Source: Bacteriovoracaceae bacterium
Lineage (GTDB): Bacteria > Bdellovibrionota > Bacteriovoracia > Bacteriovoracales > Bacteriovoracaceae
Direction: 5' to 3'
Assembly (NCBI GenBank): GCA_029865945.1
Contig: JARXAH010000093.1
Span: 1-64,000, forward strand
DNA: 64,000 bases
Part shown: one piece after another, positions 26,023 to 33,847 of the stretch
Position numbering within the stretch: position 1 is the first letter of the stretch
How the letters are laid out: every line of letters starts with the position of its first letter
Position numbers and translations under genes: made by a program
The notes under the pieces: generated by a model
What the model saw: the letters and a program-made list of their open reading frames with translations, nothing else
The model's database searches: none
What the model was told of the DNA's origin: nothing

Positions 26023-26790
26023 ATGGCACTAACCACCATTAATATCCCAGAAATGGAAATTGTACTAAGGCCAAGTCAAACGACACTAGTTGCGGGCGAT
26101 GCCTTTAAATTAGTGCTGCATGATCTACCTAAGGATGATGCATTAACATTAACCTCTAAAATGAAAAACGTGAGTTCTTGGAACAAATCCTTTACCTTTT
26201 TTGAATTAAATTTTAATACGCCTAAAGAAAATCAAAAATACGATGTGGGGGTGACGCTCATTTACCGAGGGGGATTGGAGGGGCCCGATCAGCAATTTGT
26301 GATCCCGCTCTCAAAAAAAGAGCAGAATTTCTTAGTTGTTAATTTAAAAATTCCTCAAGAAAAAATTTATTTGTTTACGAAAGATGTGGTGGAGAAACCA
26401 CAAGTTTCTCTCATGGAAACAAATTATGAAAGTAGTCCCTTGTGGAATTTTTGGCGTCTGCAAAAAGAATGGATCACGGGTGGCGCAGTTGTCTCCATTG
26501 TCTTAGTTTCAGGATTGATACTATTTCTTTTAAATCGTTGGCGAAAAAAAAGGCAACAAAAAAAAGAAATTCAATTTTTAAAAACTTTGTTAGCGAGCGA
26601 TGGGGGCCGTAAAGAGTTAGAAAAAATTTATCAACTGAGAAACAGGTGGATGCCCAAGGTAGAGGCCGGTGCGGCGGATAAATTTTTGCAAGAAATGGAC
26701 ACTATTCAATATGCTCCCAGCTGGAGTGATACAGATTTGAAACGAATTCAAAGTACCTTACTTCGTTTGCGGGAGACGTTTCGTGGTTGA
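26023..26790 (+). CDS. Bat operon membrane protein, BatX/DUF4381-like position
   Basis: A 255-residue protein. The periplasmic N-terminal half is strand-rich (IVLRPSQTTLVAGDAFKLVLH), a single membrane helix lies at about 154-172 (GGAVVSIVLVSGLILFLLN) followed by WRKKRQQKKE, and a short helical cytosolic domain ends the protein. There is no cleavable signal peptide, so topology is uncertain. Bat operons often carry such a gene between DUF58 and batA (called BatX or DUF4381 in some genomes). I name it by position and architecture, not by motif. It overlaps batA by eight bases. Confidence 0.65.
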   Translation: MALTTINIPEMEIVLRPSQTTLVAGDAFKLVLHDLPKDDALTLTSKMKNVSSWNKSFTFFELNFNTPKENQKYDVGVTLIYRGGLEGPDQQFVIPLSKKEQNFLVVNLKIPQEKIYLFTKDVVEKPQVSLMETNYESSPLWNFWRLQKEWITGGAVVSIVLVSGLILFLLNRWRKKRQQKKEIQFLKTLLASDGGRKELEKIYQLRNRWMPKVEAGAADKFLQEMDTIQYAPSWSDTDLKRIQSTLLRLRETFRG

Positions 26791-27787
26791 TCAAGGACTA
26801 CAATTCAAGCATCCTTACTTAATGGCCCTAGGCCTATTATGGCTGATTGCTTGGAGCACAGATTTTTGGATGTTAGGAATCCAGACTCCCTTCTCCATTC
26901 CTAAGAGTTTTGCTAGTCAATACAAAAATAAATTTAGAAATTTTCGCTTCTTAAAGTGGATCATATTTTTTGCAGGTGTCATCGGGATTGGCCACATGAC
27001 CTACGCACTCATGGGGCCTCGGATGCCCGAGTCTTTTTCAAGAAACGAAAGAGAAGTTTTAGATATATTTCTGGTGGTGGACGTATCGAGATCCATGCTG
27101 GCAGAAGACGTGAGGCCAAACAGACTGGAAGCGGCCAAAAATAAATTGCGAGAATTTGCTCTCCTTAAACCTAAAGACCGAATTGGATTAATTATTTTTT
27201 CTGAAAAAATTTTTACACTACTTCCCCTTACCATGGACCCAAGTTTAGTGACGAAAATTATTGATGATATCAATATCGGATTTTTAGGAAGTGGAACCAA
27301 TATTGGAGACGCCCTTGGACTCGCGGTGGGAAGATTGCAACTGACCGCTACCAAAAATAAAGTGATTATTTTACTTACCGATGGAGTGAGTAATGTGGGA
27401 AATCTCACCCCTCTTCAGGCCGCAGATATGGCCGCTAAAAATAAAATTAAAATTTATGGCATTGGTCTTGGAACTGATAAGGACGCGAGAATTCCCGTGG
27501 GCCAAGGAATTTTTGGAATGCAGTATCAAAATATTCCCGGCGGATCCATTGACCATGAGGGCCTTAGGACCATGGCGAAAATGACGGGTGGAAAATCCTA
27601 TGAGGCCACCAGCAGTGAGGCCTTAGAAAATATTTTGCGAGAGATTGATCGACTCGAACGAACCAAGCAGCAAGATGATGATCAGGTAAGCTTTGAAGAA
27701 TTATTTGCAAAGTATTTAATCGTGGGACTTCTCTTCTACTTGGCCGCAGAAATGGCGAAGTGGTATGTGTTAAGAGAGGTGGCCTAG
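26783..27787 (+). CDS. batA: VWA-domain membrane protein BatA
   Basis: A 334-residue inner-membrane protein: helices near residues 10-28 and 52-74, a VWA domain, and a final helix (FAKYLIVGLLFYLAAEMA). The MIDAS motif is intact: IFLVVDVSRSMLAEDVRPNR (D-x-S-x-S), GTNIGDALG (Thr) and VIILLTDGVSNVG (Asp). BatA with BatB is thought to form a metal-dependent adhesion complex linked to MoxR and stress tolerance in Bacteroides and Leptospira; the precise role is unsettled. The start overlaps the previous gene by eight bases and it abuts batB with no gap. Confidence 0.88.
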   Translation: MVDQGLQFKHPYLMALGLLWLIAWSTDFWMLGIQTPFSIPKSFASQYKNKFRNFRFLKWIIFFAGVIGIGHMTYALMGPRMPESFSRNEREVLDIFLVVDVSRSMLAEDVRPNRLEAAKNKLREFALLKPKDRIGLIIFSEKIFTLLPLTMDPSLVTKIIDDINIGFLGSGTNIGDALGLAVGRLQLTATKNKVIILLTDGVSNVGNLTPLQAADMAAKNKIKIYGIGLGTDKDARIPVGQGIFGMQYQNIPGGSIDHEGLRTMAKMTGGKSYEATSSEALENILREIDRLERTKQQDDDQVSFEELFAKYLIVGLLFYLAAEMAKWYVLREVA

Positions 27788-29740
27788 ATGAGTTTTTTAT
27801 ATGCTGAGTATCTTCCTCTCGTTTTTGTTTTTGTAGTCCTTCTTGGATGGGGAATGCTGCGAGTAAAGAAGCAGTTTTGGAAATATGCCGAACTCTATTG
27901 GGGAAAGCGTCCGAGTTTCATTCAAAACATTAGTCTTTTCCTTTTTTTAATGGGCCTCTTGCTTGTGGGACTCGCGTTGTTAGATTTTCGCGGCCCTGAA
28001 CATATGGTGGATGCTAGAAAACAAGAAAAGAGCATGGTGATTCTGATTGATAATTCCCAAAGTATGCTTTGTGAAGATGTAAGGCCTAACCGAATGAATA
28101 AGGCCGTGATGTTGGCCAGGCATTTAGTCAAAAATTCTTTTCAGACAAAAATTGCCGTGATGCTCTTTTCAGAAGTGACACGAAAACTCGTACCCTTTAC
28201 GTCTGATCGCGATCTCATTGATGCCAGGCTCATGTCGCTTCAAGAACGAAATGATTTGCCTTCGGGCGGAACTCGCTTGAAGCAGGCGATTCGGGAAGCA
28301 TTGCAAGAGTTATTTACGCATTCAGGAGATCAAGGAAATATAGTGATCATTAGTGATGCCGAAGGTTGGGATGAAAGTTTTAGTCTCTCCATAAGTAAAA
28401 ATGTGAATGTCGCTTTTATTGCGGTGGGAACGGCGAAGGGTGGCCCGATTCCGCTTCGAGATAAGCGTGGACGATTTATTGATCACAAGCGAGAAGGCAG
28501 TGAGATCGTCAATACCGCTTTGGATGAAAAATTTTTAAAGGGGCTCTCCAGCGATATTCCTAATTACCGATACTGGATCACGTCATCTTATTCATTGCCC
28601 ACAGAAGAAGTGCTGGGGTTTCTCAACCAAAATGCTAAATTGAGTGACCAGAAATCCTTGGCCAGAAATCGAGACAGTTATTTTGATTATTTTTTAATTA
28701 GTGGGGTTGTTTTATTAATCGTTTCACTTCTGATAAAGCGATTTTTTAAATCCTACGTGGTTATGACTTCTTTATTTCTTCCTATTTTGCTTGTGGGAGG
28801 AATGAGCTCTTACTCTTTAATAAGTAATGGTTCTAATGCTTACGCACAAAATGCTCCGCAAACGACAACACCAACCCCTAAGCCTAAACCGACGTTTTCT
28901 CCAAAAACCAAAGAGTATTTTGAGTTGTGGAAAAAAGGGAATTTAAACGAGAAAGAAAAAAAAGATCTGGCGATGGATTTACTGAAGACAGGTTTTCCTA
29001 AGCTGGCGCTTTCTCTTTATTTGGAAATTCAAGGGAAGCGAGAATTAAATGGAGAGTTGGTCGATATTTGGAATAACGGTGCGATTGCTAAATCGCAAGG
29101 TGGGGACGCGAAAGGTGGAATAAAAAAATTAATGGAGCTCCAAGAATATTTAGAAAAAGTTTTACTGTCTCTAAGTGAGATGAAAAAAACTGAACTAGTT
29201 GCGCCTGTCGAAAAAATTCAATCCTTAGTTAGGCAAAATATTTTAGCATTAACGATTCAGCAACAGCAGCAGCAGCAGCAAAAACAACAGCAGGAACAGA
29301 ACGATCAAGAGAAGCAGGACCAAGAGGAGCAGAACGACAATAAAGATCAGAGCGATCAAAATCAGAAACAAGATCAGAGTCAAGATCAAAAACAAGATCA
29401 GAATCAAGATCAAAAAGATGAGAAACAAGATCAAAAGGATCAAAAGGACGAGAAAAAAGACGAAAATAAAAATCAGAAAGATCAGAAAGAAAAATCTGAA
29501 GAAGAAAAGAAAAAAGAAGAAAAAGAAAAAGAAAAAGAAAACGAAAAAAATAACGAACCGAAGAACGAACCTAAAGACGAACCCACGGAAGATTCAAAAG
29601 CGAAACAAATGAGCGCCGAAGATTATAAAAAACTTCCTGCCATTCTCAAGCAGCTCATGAATGAAGATCGAGATTTACAAAAGCAGTTAATCGACACGAC
29701 GACAAAAGAAAAAGGTGTTGGATATGAAAAAGATTGGTAA
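27788..29740 (+). CDS. BatB-BatC fusion: VWA domain plus TPR and charged tail
   Basis: A 650-residue protein. Residues 1-300 are BatB-like: two N-terminal helices, MIDAS VILIDNSQSMLCEDVRPNR, GGTRLKQAI and IVIISDAEGWDES. Hydrophobic helices follow near 300-320 and 325-350. From about 370 (TKEYFELWKKGNLNEKEKKD) it looks like the TPR-containing BatC, with FPKLALSLYLEIQGK and NNGAIAKSQGGDAKGGIKKL. A tail of some 110 residues made almost only of Gln, Asp, Lys, Glu and Asn ends in a short conserved-looking helix (YKKLPAILKQLMNEDRDLQK). batB and batC are usually separate genes. No internal stop or frameshift was seen. Confidence 0.85.
   Translation: MSFLYAEYLPLVFVFVVLLGWGMLRVKKQFWKYAELYWGKRPSFIQNISLFLFLMGLLLVGLALLDFRGPEHMVDARKQEKSMVILIDNSQSMLCEDVRPNRMNKAVMLARHLVKNSFQTKIAVMLFSEVTRKLVPFTSDRDLIDARLMSLQERNDLPSGGTRLKQAIREALQELFTHSGDQGNIVIISDAEGWDESFSLSISKNVNVAFIAVGTAKGGPIPLRDKRGRFIDHKREGSEIVNTALDEKFLKGLSSDIPNYRYWITSSYSLPTEEVLGFLNQNAKLSDQKSLARNRDSYFDYFLISGVVLLIVSLLIKRFFKSYVVMTSLFLPILLVGGMSSYSLISNGSNAYAQNAPQTTTPTPKPKPTFSPKTKEYFELWKKGNLNEKEKKDLAMDLLKTGFPKLALSLYLEIQGKRELNGELVDIWNNGAIAKSQGGDAKGGIKKLMELQEYLEKVLLSLSEMKKTELVAPVEKIQSLVRQNILALTIQQQQQQQQKQQQEQNDQEKQDQEEQNDNKDQSDQNQKQDQSQDQKQDQNQDQKDEKQDQKDQKDEKKDENKNQKDQKEKSEEEKKKEEKEKEKENEKNNEPKNEPKDEPTEDSKAKQMSAEDYKKLPAILKQLMNEDRDLQKQLIDTTTKEKGVGYEKDW
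29259..29600. repeat. Low-complexity Gln/Asp/Lys/Glu coding repeat in the BatB-BatC gene
   Basis: Begins with CAG/CAA runs (seven Gln, one Lys, more Gln), passes into repeated CAAGATCAG/AAAGATCAA-type units (QDQ/KDQK) and ends in GAAAAAGAA-type Lys/Glu units. The reading frame stays open throughout. Long open frames on the other strand here are only a by-product of the repeats. Confidence 0.9.
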
Positions 29741-31454
29741 TTTCGTAGCTATTTCTATATTTTTTTTATTTTTTTCCTCACAGGTTTTCGCGCAAGTGGC
29801 CCTGGAATTTTCAACGGAACGCCCGGTGGCCGGTGAAGGATTTTCTGTCTCATTTAAAATTCAAACCGATGGGAGCGAAGAGCCCCAAATTGAATTTACG
29901 CCGGAAGGCATCGAAGTTCAGGATAAAAGTTTCGATGGTGTCTCCACGCAAACAACTTACATCAACGGAAAATTGAGCACCACTCGTGAGCTGATCATCA
30001 CTTACAATATGGTGGCCCAAAAGGCCGGTCGCATTGCGCTTAAAAATATCAAAGTGAAAGTAGGAGAAAAATCCTACGAACACCCTGATAAAAGTTTTCA
30101 ATCGCTCTCAACTCCTCAGCAATTGCCTGATGTTTTATTGCTCGCTGTTCCCTCTAAGAAGAGTGCCTATCGAGGAGAGGGAATTTATGTTCGCTATTTT
30201 ATTTATCACAAAATTGGTTTATCCAATTTTAATATTTTGCAGTATCCCAAATTAGATTATTTTACGAAACGCTACTTGCAAGATAATAAGCAGTTCACTG
30301 AGACGGCGAGTTATGAAGGTGAGATGTACTACCGCACGCTCATTTATGCGGCCTATGTTTTTCCTGATAAGGAAGGAAAACTACAACTTGATCCCATGAA
30401 GGCGAGTATCAACTATCCGTCTGGTAGGGGGAGTGGTGATCCTTTTGATTTGCTTGGATTTCAAAGGGGCCGAATGGTGAGTAAAACGATGTCGAGCGCG
30501 GCCGTTGCGATAGAAGTAAAATCACTGCCAACAAGCAACGTTCCTAAAAATTTTACCGGATTAGTAGGCGTTCATACTTTTGAATTAGATGCTCCTCGAA
30601 CAAAGTTGTTGGTGAATGATCCTTTAGAAATTCGTTTGAAAATTCAAGGGCCAGGAAATTTAGAAAGCATGGATCCACCTCAATTACTGTCTCATCCGCA
30701 ATTAGAGCAGTTTGATGTGACCTCTAATTTTGAAATTCAAAATACCAATAGTGCTTCGAAATCTTTTAATTATGTATTTTTGCCGCGCTCCAATTTAAAA
30801 CTTCCAGAAAGTCAGTTCTCCTTGAGTTACTTTGATCCTGAAAAGCAAATTTATGTTGAAGTTCCCTTGAAGATGGCCGCGCTAGAAGCAAGTGGCGGAA
30901 ATTTGGCAGGGGCGCAAAATCTGCCAGCGAAAAGTAGTGGCGCAGTGGATTTAAATCAGAGTGCTACTGAAAATTTACCTCAAGGTACAATTGCCCAATT
31001 AGCTATGCCGGCAAAATCTTTTGTAGGGCCATTATGGGTAGTTGAGTCGCCAAAAAATTATTATAAATTAGCGACAGTCGTGATTTTAGGTTTATTTTTT
31101 CTTTTAGCGATTTATTTTTTTGTGAGAGACTTCCTCGCTTATCGCAAATGGAAAGGAGTGGAAGCCGTTTGGGGTAGTATTTTTTCAGGCTCCATCACGC
31201 TTGTGCAATTTATGGCAATATTAGATCAGATCAGTAAATCCAATAAAGATGCTACCTTATTTGAACGAGTACACTCCTTGAAAATCGATGATGAAAATAA
31301 AAAAGTGTTGCTTAAAATTTTAGAAAATTTACAATCGCCTTATTTTCAAGCGAAAAGTGATCAAGATTTAAGATTAGATAAAGAACAAATTTTGGGCCTA
31401 CGACAACTGAGAGATTATGCAACAAACCACCATTCAAGTCCCGAATTCACTTAA
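29724..31454 (+). CDS. batD: BatD (oxygen tolerance protein), periplasmic with C-terminal anchor
   Basis: A 576-residue protein beginning at ATG 29724; a GTG at 29715 would add three residues. Signal peptide MKKIGNFVAISIFFLFFSSQ VFA is followed by BatD-type beta domains: LEFSTERPVAGEGFSVSFK, GVSTQTTYINGKLSTTRELI, AGRIALKNIKVKVGEK, SAYRGEGIYVRYFIYHK. A membrane helix lies at about 452-472 (LATVVILGLFFLLAIYFFV) and a helical cytosolic domain of 100 residues follows. It overlaps the BatB-BatC stop by 17 bases and the ribF start by 38. It is the last Bat gene. Confidence 0.85.
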   Translation: MKKIGNFVAISIFFLFFSSQVFAQVALEFSTERPVAGEGFSVSFKIQTDGSEEPQIEFTPEGIEVQDKSFDGVSTQTTYINGKLSTTRELIITYNMVAQKAGRIALKNIKVKVGEKSYEHPDKSFQSLSTPQQLPDVLLLAVPSKKSAYRGEGIYVRYFIYHKIGLSNFNILQYPKLDYFTKRYLQDNKQFTETASYEGEMYYRTLIYAAYVFPDKEGKLQLDPMKASINYPSGRGSGDPFDLLGFQRGRMVSKTMSSAAVAIEVKSLPTSNVPKNFTGLVGVHTFELDAPRTKLLVNDPLEIRLKIQGPGNLESMDPPQLLSHPQLEQFDVTSNFEIQNTNSASKSFNYVFLPRSNLKLPESQFSLSYFDPEKQIYVEVPLKMAALEASGGNLAGAQNLPAKSSGAVDLNQSATENLPQGTIAQLAMPAKSFVGPLWVVESPKNYYKLATVVILGLFFLLAIYFFVRDFLAYRKWKGVEAVWGSIFSGSITLVQFMAILDQISKSNKDATLFERVHSLKIDDENKKVLLKILENLQSPYFQAKSDQDLRLDKEQILGLRQLRDYATNHHSSPEFT

Positions 31455-32388
31455 GCAAATTTCAAGTGAAAGGCCGATTCTTCTTACGATTGGAAATTTT
31501 GATGGTGTGCATTTGGGACACCAACATATTCTTAAGCACCTCAAGAAAGAATGTATTGCGAGAAATTTTTTACTTGTGGTCATGACTTTTTTTCCACATC
31601 CGCAAGAAATCTTGGGGAAGGTAAGCGATTTTTCCTATCTATGTTCCAGAAATGAAAAGTTTGAAAAATTGAAATTCTTTGGTGCCGATGAAGTAGTTGC
31701 TATTAGCTTTAATCGAGATTTTTCAACCATGGGCCCGGCCACCTTTTTAGAAGATTATGTTTTAGTTCATGATAAATTAAAAAAATTGGCCTTAGGTCAC
31801 GACTTTTCTTTTGGCGCCAATAAGACGGGCACCCATCAATTTGTCCAAAATTATTTTCAAGAAAATAAAACTAAAAATTTGTGCCAGAATATTGAATTAG
31901 AAATCATGAGTGAATTTCGAACACAAGGTGATATCGTTTCTTCTTCCAAAATTAGAAAATTTTTATTTGAAGGAAATATTAAAGCGGCCAATACTTACTT
32001 GGGGTATGGGTATAGTGTGCGTGGCCCCGTGATTAAGGGCGATGGGAGAGGGCGCACGATAGGATTTCCAACCGCCAATATTGATTACGCAGAACGCAAG
32101 TGTTTACCTGGGAGAGGTGTTTATATTACTCAAACAAAGTATAAAGAAAATATTTTTCATTCCGTGACCAACATTGGACTCAATCCCACGTTTTTAGATC
32201 AGAATATTTTGAGAGTGGAAACTCATATCTTGGATTTTGAAGAGCAAATTTACGGAGAATTTGTAGAAGTGAAATTTTTGGATCGCTTGCGTTCAGAAGT
32301 AAAATTTCAAAATAAAGAGGAATTAATTTTTCAAATAAACGAAGATGTAAAAAAAGCACGAAATTATTTCCAAGGAAATTTTTCCTGA
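31417..32388 (+). CDS. ribF: Bifunctional riboflavin kinase / FAD synthetase
   Basis: Converts riboflavin to FMN and then FAD. The 323-residue protein has the FAD synthetase nucleotidyl-transfer motif ILLTIGNFDGVHLGHQHIL, TFFPHP, LALGHDFSFGANKTG, and the ISSSKIR equivalent DIVSSSKIRKFL. The riboflavin kinase domain follows with VIKGDGRGRTIGFPTANIDY, GVYIT, VTNIGLNPTF and the Glu of VETHILDF. The start ATG 31417 lies inside batD. Its last 70 bases and some 3' flank are duplicated 2,910 bases downstream; this copy, with VNEDVKKARNYF-type ending, completes an ordinary-length RibF. Confidence 0.93.
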   Translation: MQQTTIQVPNSLKQISSERPILLTIGNFDGVHLGHQHILKHLKKECIARNFLLVVMTFFPHPQEILGKVSDFSYLCSRNEKFEKLKFFGADEVVAISFNRDFSTMGPATFLEDYVLVHDKLKKLALGHDFSFGANKTGTHQFVQNYFQENKTKNLCQNIELEIMSEFRTQGDIVSSSKIRKFLFEGNIKAANTYLGYGYSVRGPVIKGDGRGRTIGFPTANIDYAERKCLPGRGVYITQTKYKENIFHSVTNIGLNPTFLDQNILRVETHILDFEEQIYGEFVEVKFLDRLRSEVKFQNKEELIFQINEDVKKARNYFQGNFS

Positions 32389-32441
32389 ACCAAAAATGAA
32401 ATATTTATTTATTATTCAGAGAAGTTTAACAAATTATGGAT
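32311..32441 (+). repeat. Left copy of the duplicated ribF 3' end
   Basis: Bases 32316-32370 match 35226-35280 with three mismatches in 55 and no gaps (offset 2,910). The following 18 bases up to the ribF stop match at about 11 positions, and weaker similarity runs on to a shared AAATTATGG at about 32440. The mismatches are two silent (GAA/GAG, GTA/GTG) and one changing Gln to His. Confidence 0.85.
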
Positions 32442-32469
32442 TTTGGGAATTAAAAATTTCACCGTCTTC

Positions 32470-32619
32470 TCATTTAACAAATGCAAGAAAATCATCAAGG
32501 CCGGTGCTTGTGGCAATTTCTGTTAATCCTTTTCCTAAGCTAAATACTAAATCTTTAATTTCTTTGAATCCGCTTAAAATGTAGTTAATTTGTAATGCTG
32601 CCGCTTCTGCTACTTGCAT
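32470..32619 (-). CDS. Possible small protein (49 aa), unrecognised
   Basis: A minus-strand frame from ATG 32619 to TGA 32470 encodes MQVAEAAALQINYILSGFKE and continues with LVFSLGKGLTEIAT and GLDDFLAFVK. The composition (amphipathic, no rare residues, no in-frame stop) looks like real protein rather than chance. GAGG lies directly before the ATG, too close for an ideal ribosome site, so it may be the 3' end of a decayed gene; in-frame stops occur about 30 bases upstream. It starts about 80 bases past the left ribF repeat, inside the accessory stretch. No family recognised. Confidence 0.35.
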   Translation of the reverse strand: MQVAEAAALQINYILSGFKEIKDLVFSLGKGLTEIATSTGLDDFLAFVK

Positions 32620-32647
32620 ACCTCGGATTTGCCGAATCAGGTATTTT
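32618..32647 (+). other. Inverted repeat followed by T run
   Basis: ATACCT and AGGTAT pair, with an inner GATT/AATC stem, a two-base bulge and a TGCCG loop, followed by TTTTT. This could be a weak intrinsic terminator for plus-strand transcripts leaving ribF, or an operator before the minus-strand small ORF whose start it overlaps. The rest of 32648-33062 shows no gene I can support. Confidence 0.35.
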
Positions 32648-33062
32648 TATCAATACAGTTATGACGTTTTTCACCGAACTGAGGTTAACTATATTTCTCC
32701 ATTCTTTATTACGGATTGAGTTACTCTAATTGTATTCTCTAATTTTTATTAGATGACATGAAAACTCAATGGGGAAAAATACTTCCCTAACAAAGTTATT
32801 TCGATCAGTAGATAATTCTATGTATTATTTAATCATTCTTGGGTGTCAGGCCCATGACTTTCCCTAACTTTAATGAGAATTCACTGATGCGTTGGAATTT
32901 ACGAGCAAAAAATGAAAAGTTTCAAGATTGAAGCCAGGAGAGTATCATCTCCCAGCTTAGATGTGTGTTAAAACTTCGAATACTAGCTTCAAGTGAGTTC
33001 TAACAGATACGGATTTACGATTGGCTCTCTTCCAGCATTAATTTCTTATACAAGGAAAGCTA

Positions 33063-33089
33063 TTGATGTTATAACGAATTTGGTATAAT
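33063..33089 (+). promoter_or_regulatory. Promoter of the HigBA-type pair, predicted leaderless
   Basis: Extended -10 TGGTATAAT with TATAAT at 33084-33089 is a perfect consensus; TTGATG at 33063-33068 is a plausible -35 with a short 15-base spacer. The ATG of the toxin is at 33097, seven bases after the -10, so the transcript should begin at or one base before the start codon. No Shine-Dalgarno is present. Confidence 0.6.
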
Positions 33090-33096
33090 TTTTTTA

Positions 33097-33432
33097 ATGG
33101 AAATAGTTGACATCAAGCAAGCTGAAAAAGAGCTGAAAGAAGGTCCAAAAGAGTTGATAGAGGATATTTACTCTCTTTTTGAGGATTTGGCCCTAGGTAA
33201 GTCTCTCGGAATGCCAATCTCTAGACCTCTTCCATTAATTGGGAAAAGTGTTCATGAACTAAGGTTATCCAGTAGATCTGGTGAATTTAGGGTGTTTTAT
33301 TTTATTAAAGTTGGGGATGCCATTTATATTATTCACGCTTGTTCTAAAAAGAAACAGGCCATTGATAAAAAAACGACAGACTTGCTAAAAAGTAGAATAA
33401 GTAGAATAAGGAGAATAACTCATGAAAGATAA
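33097..33432 (+). CDS. HigB/Gp49-family toxin of a type II toxin-antitoxin pair
   Basis: A 111-residue RelE-superfamily toxin, expected to cleave mRNA on the ribosome. It has the HigB/Gp49 pattern: an N-terminal helix (AEKELKEGPKELIEDIYSLF), the PISRPLPLIGKSVHELRL linker-strand, then the SRSGEFRVFYFIKVGDAIYI sheet and ACSKKKQAIDKKTTDLLKSR, the region that usually carries the catalytic basic residues. Toxin-first order and an 11-base overlap with an XRE antitoxin fit HigBA-type modules. The start lies seven bases from a strong -10, so its mRNA looks leaderless. It is part of the insert bounded by ribF repeats. Confidence 0.85.
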   Translation: MEIVDIKQAEKELKEGPKELIEDIYSLFEDLALGKSLGMPISRPLPLIGKSVHELRLSSRSGEFRVFYFIKVGDAIYIIHACSKKKQAIDKKTTDLLKSRISRIRRITHER

Positions 33433-33718
33433 GAATAAAAAATTTAAGTCTTCTAAAGAATTTGGGACGTTCCTTGGTCTATCAGATCTAGACATGGAAT
33501 TAATTCAGCAAAAAAAGAGGCTTATTGGTAAGCTGAAAAAAGCGAGAATAGACCAAGAGCTTACTCAAACTGAGCTAGCACAAATGGTTCAAACAAAGCA
33601 GCCATCCATTGCAAGAATGGAGTCCGGTCTTGTAAGTGAAATTAGCTTTGATTTTTTAGCTAAGGTTGCTCTGGCCCTTGATGTCTCCTTCATATTTAGA
33701 AGGGATAAGGTTGCTTAA
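33422..33718 (+). CDS. XRE-family antitoxin (HigA-like)
   Basis: A 98-residue DNA-binding antitoxin. Residues 38-95 form a Cro/C1 helix-turn-helix: LIGKLKKARIDQELTQTELA, then QMVQTKQPSIARMESG and FLAKVALALDVSFIF. It should bind the upstream toxin and the shared promoter to autoregulate. It overlaps the toxin gene by 11 bases, so synthesis is coupled. Its 3' end overlaps, on the opposite strand, the possible small basic ORF that follows fic. Confidence 0.88.
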   Translation: MKDKNKKFKSSKEFGTFLGLSDLDMELIQQKKRLIGKLKKARIDQELTQTELAQMVQTKQPSIARMESGLVSEISFDFLAKVALALDVSFIFRRDKVA

Positions 33719-33847
33719 ATACGTTCCCTCTAAGCGCCGCAGGTGTTGATCGACGATTGTAATACCCGTTGGATTTTTCTTACTCACTTCTACATGTCTT
33801 GCGTGTTCATTAACAATAGTGATTTTTTTAGATTTTTTCTTTTTCAC
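33656..33847 (-). CDS. Possible small basic protein downstream of fic
   Basis: A 63-residue frame beginning at GTG 33847, whose first bases overlap the fic stop as GTGA; a TTG at 33865 is an alternative. It is Lys-rich at the start (VKKKKSKKITIVNEHARHVE) and contains a short internal repeat, ITIVNEHARHVEV then ITIVDQHLRRLEG. The four-base overlap suggests translational coupling with fic. Against it: the last 60 bases run antisense to the antitoxin gene, and I know no family for it. It could be a Fic partner or an antitoxin-like accessory. Confidence 0.4.
   Translation of the reverse strand: MKKKKSKKITIVNEHARHVEVSKKNPTGITIVDQHLRRLEGTYLSNLIPSKYEGDIKGQSNLS

Noticed and set aside
29249-29612. 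Open frames on the other strand and in another frame over the charged repeat (Leu/Ile-rich and Lys/Arg-rich)
   Set aside because: Low-complexity repeats leave all frames open; only the BatB-BatC frame continues into recognisable domains.
32396-32584. Plus-strand 62-codon open frame after ribF
   Set aside because: Composition (many Ser, Pro, Asn, Lys) is not protein-like, it begins inside the duplicated flank, and the minus-strand frame in the same place looks better.
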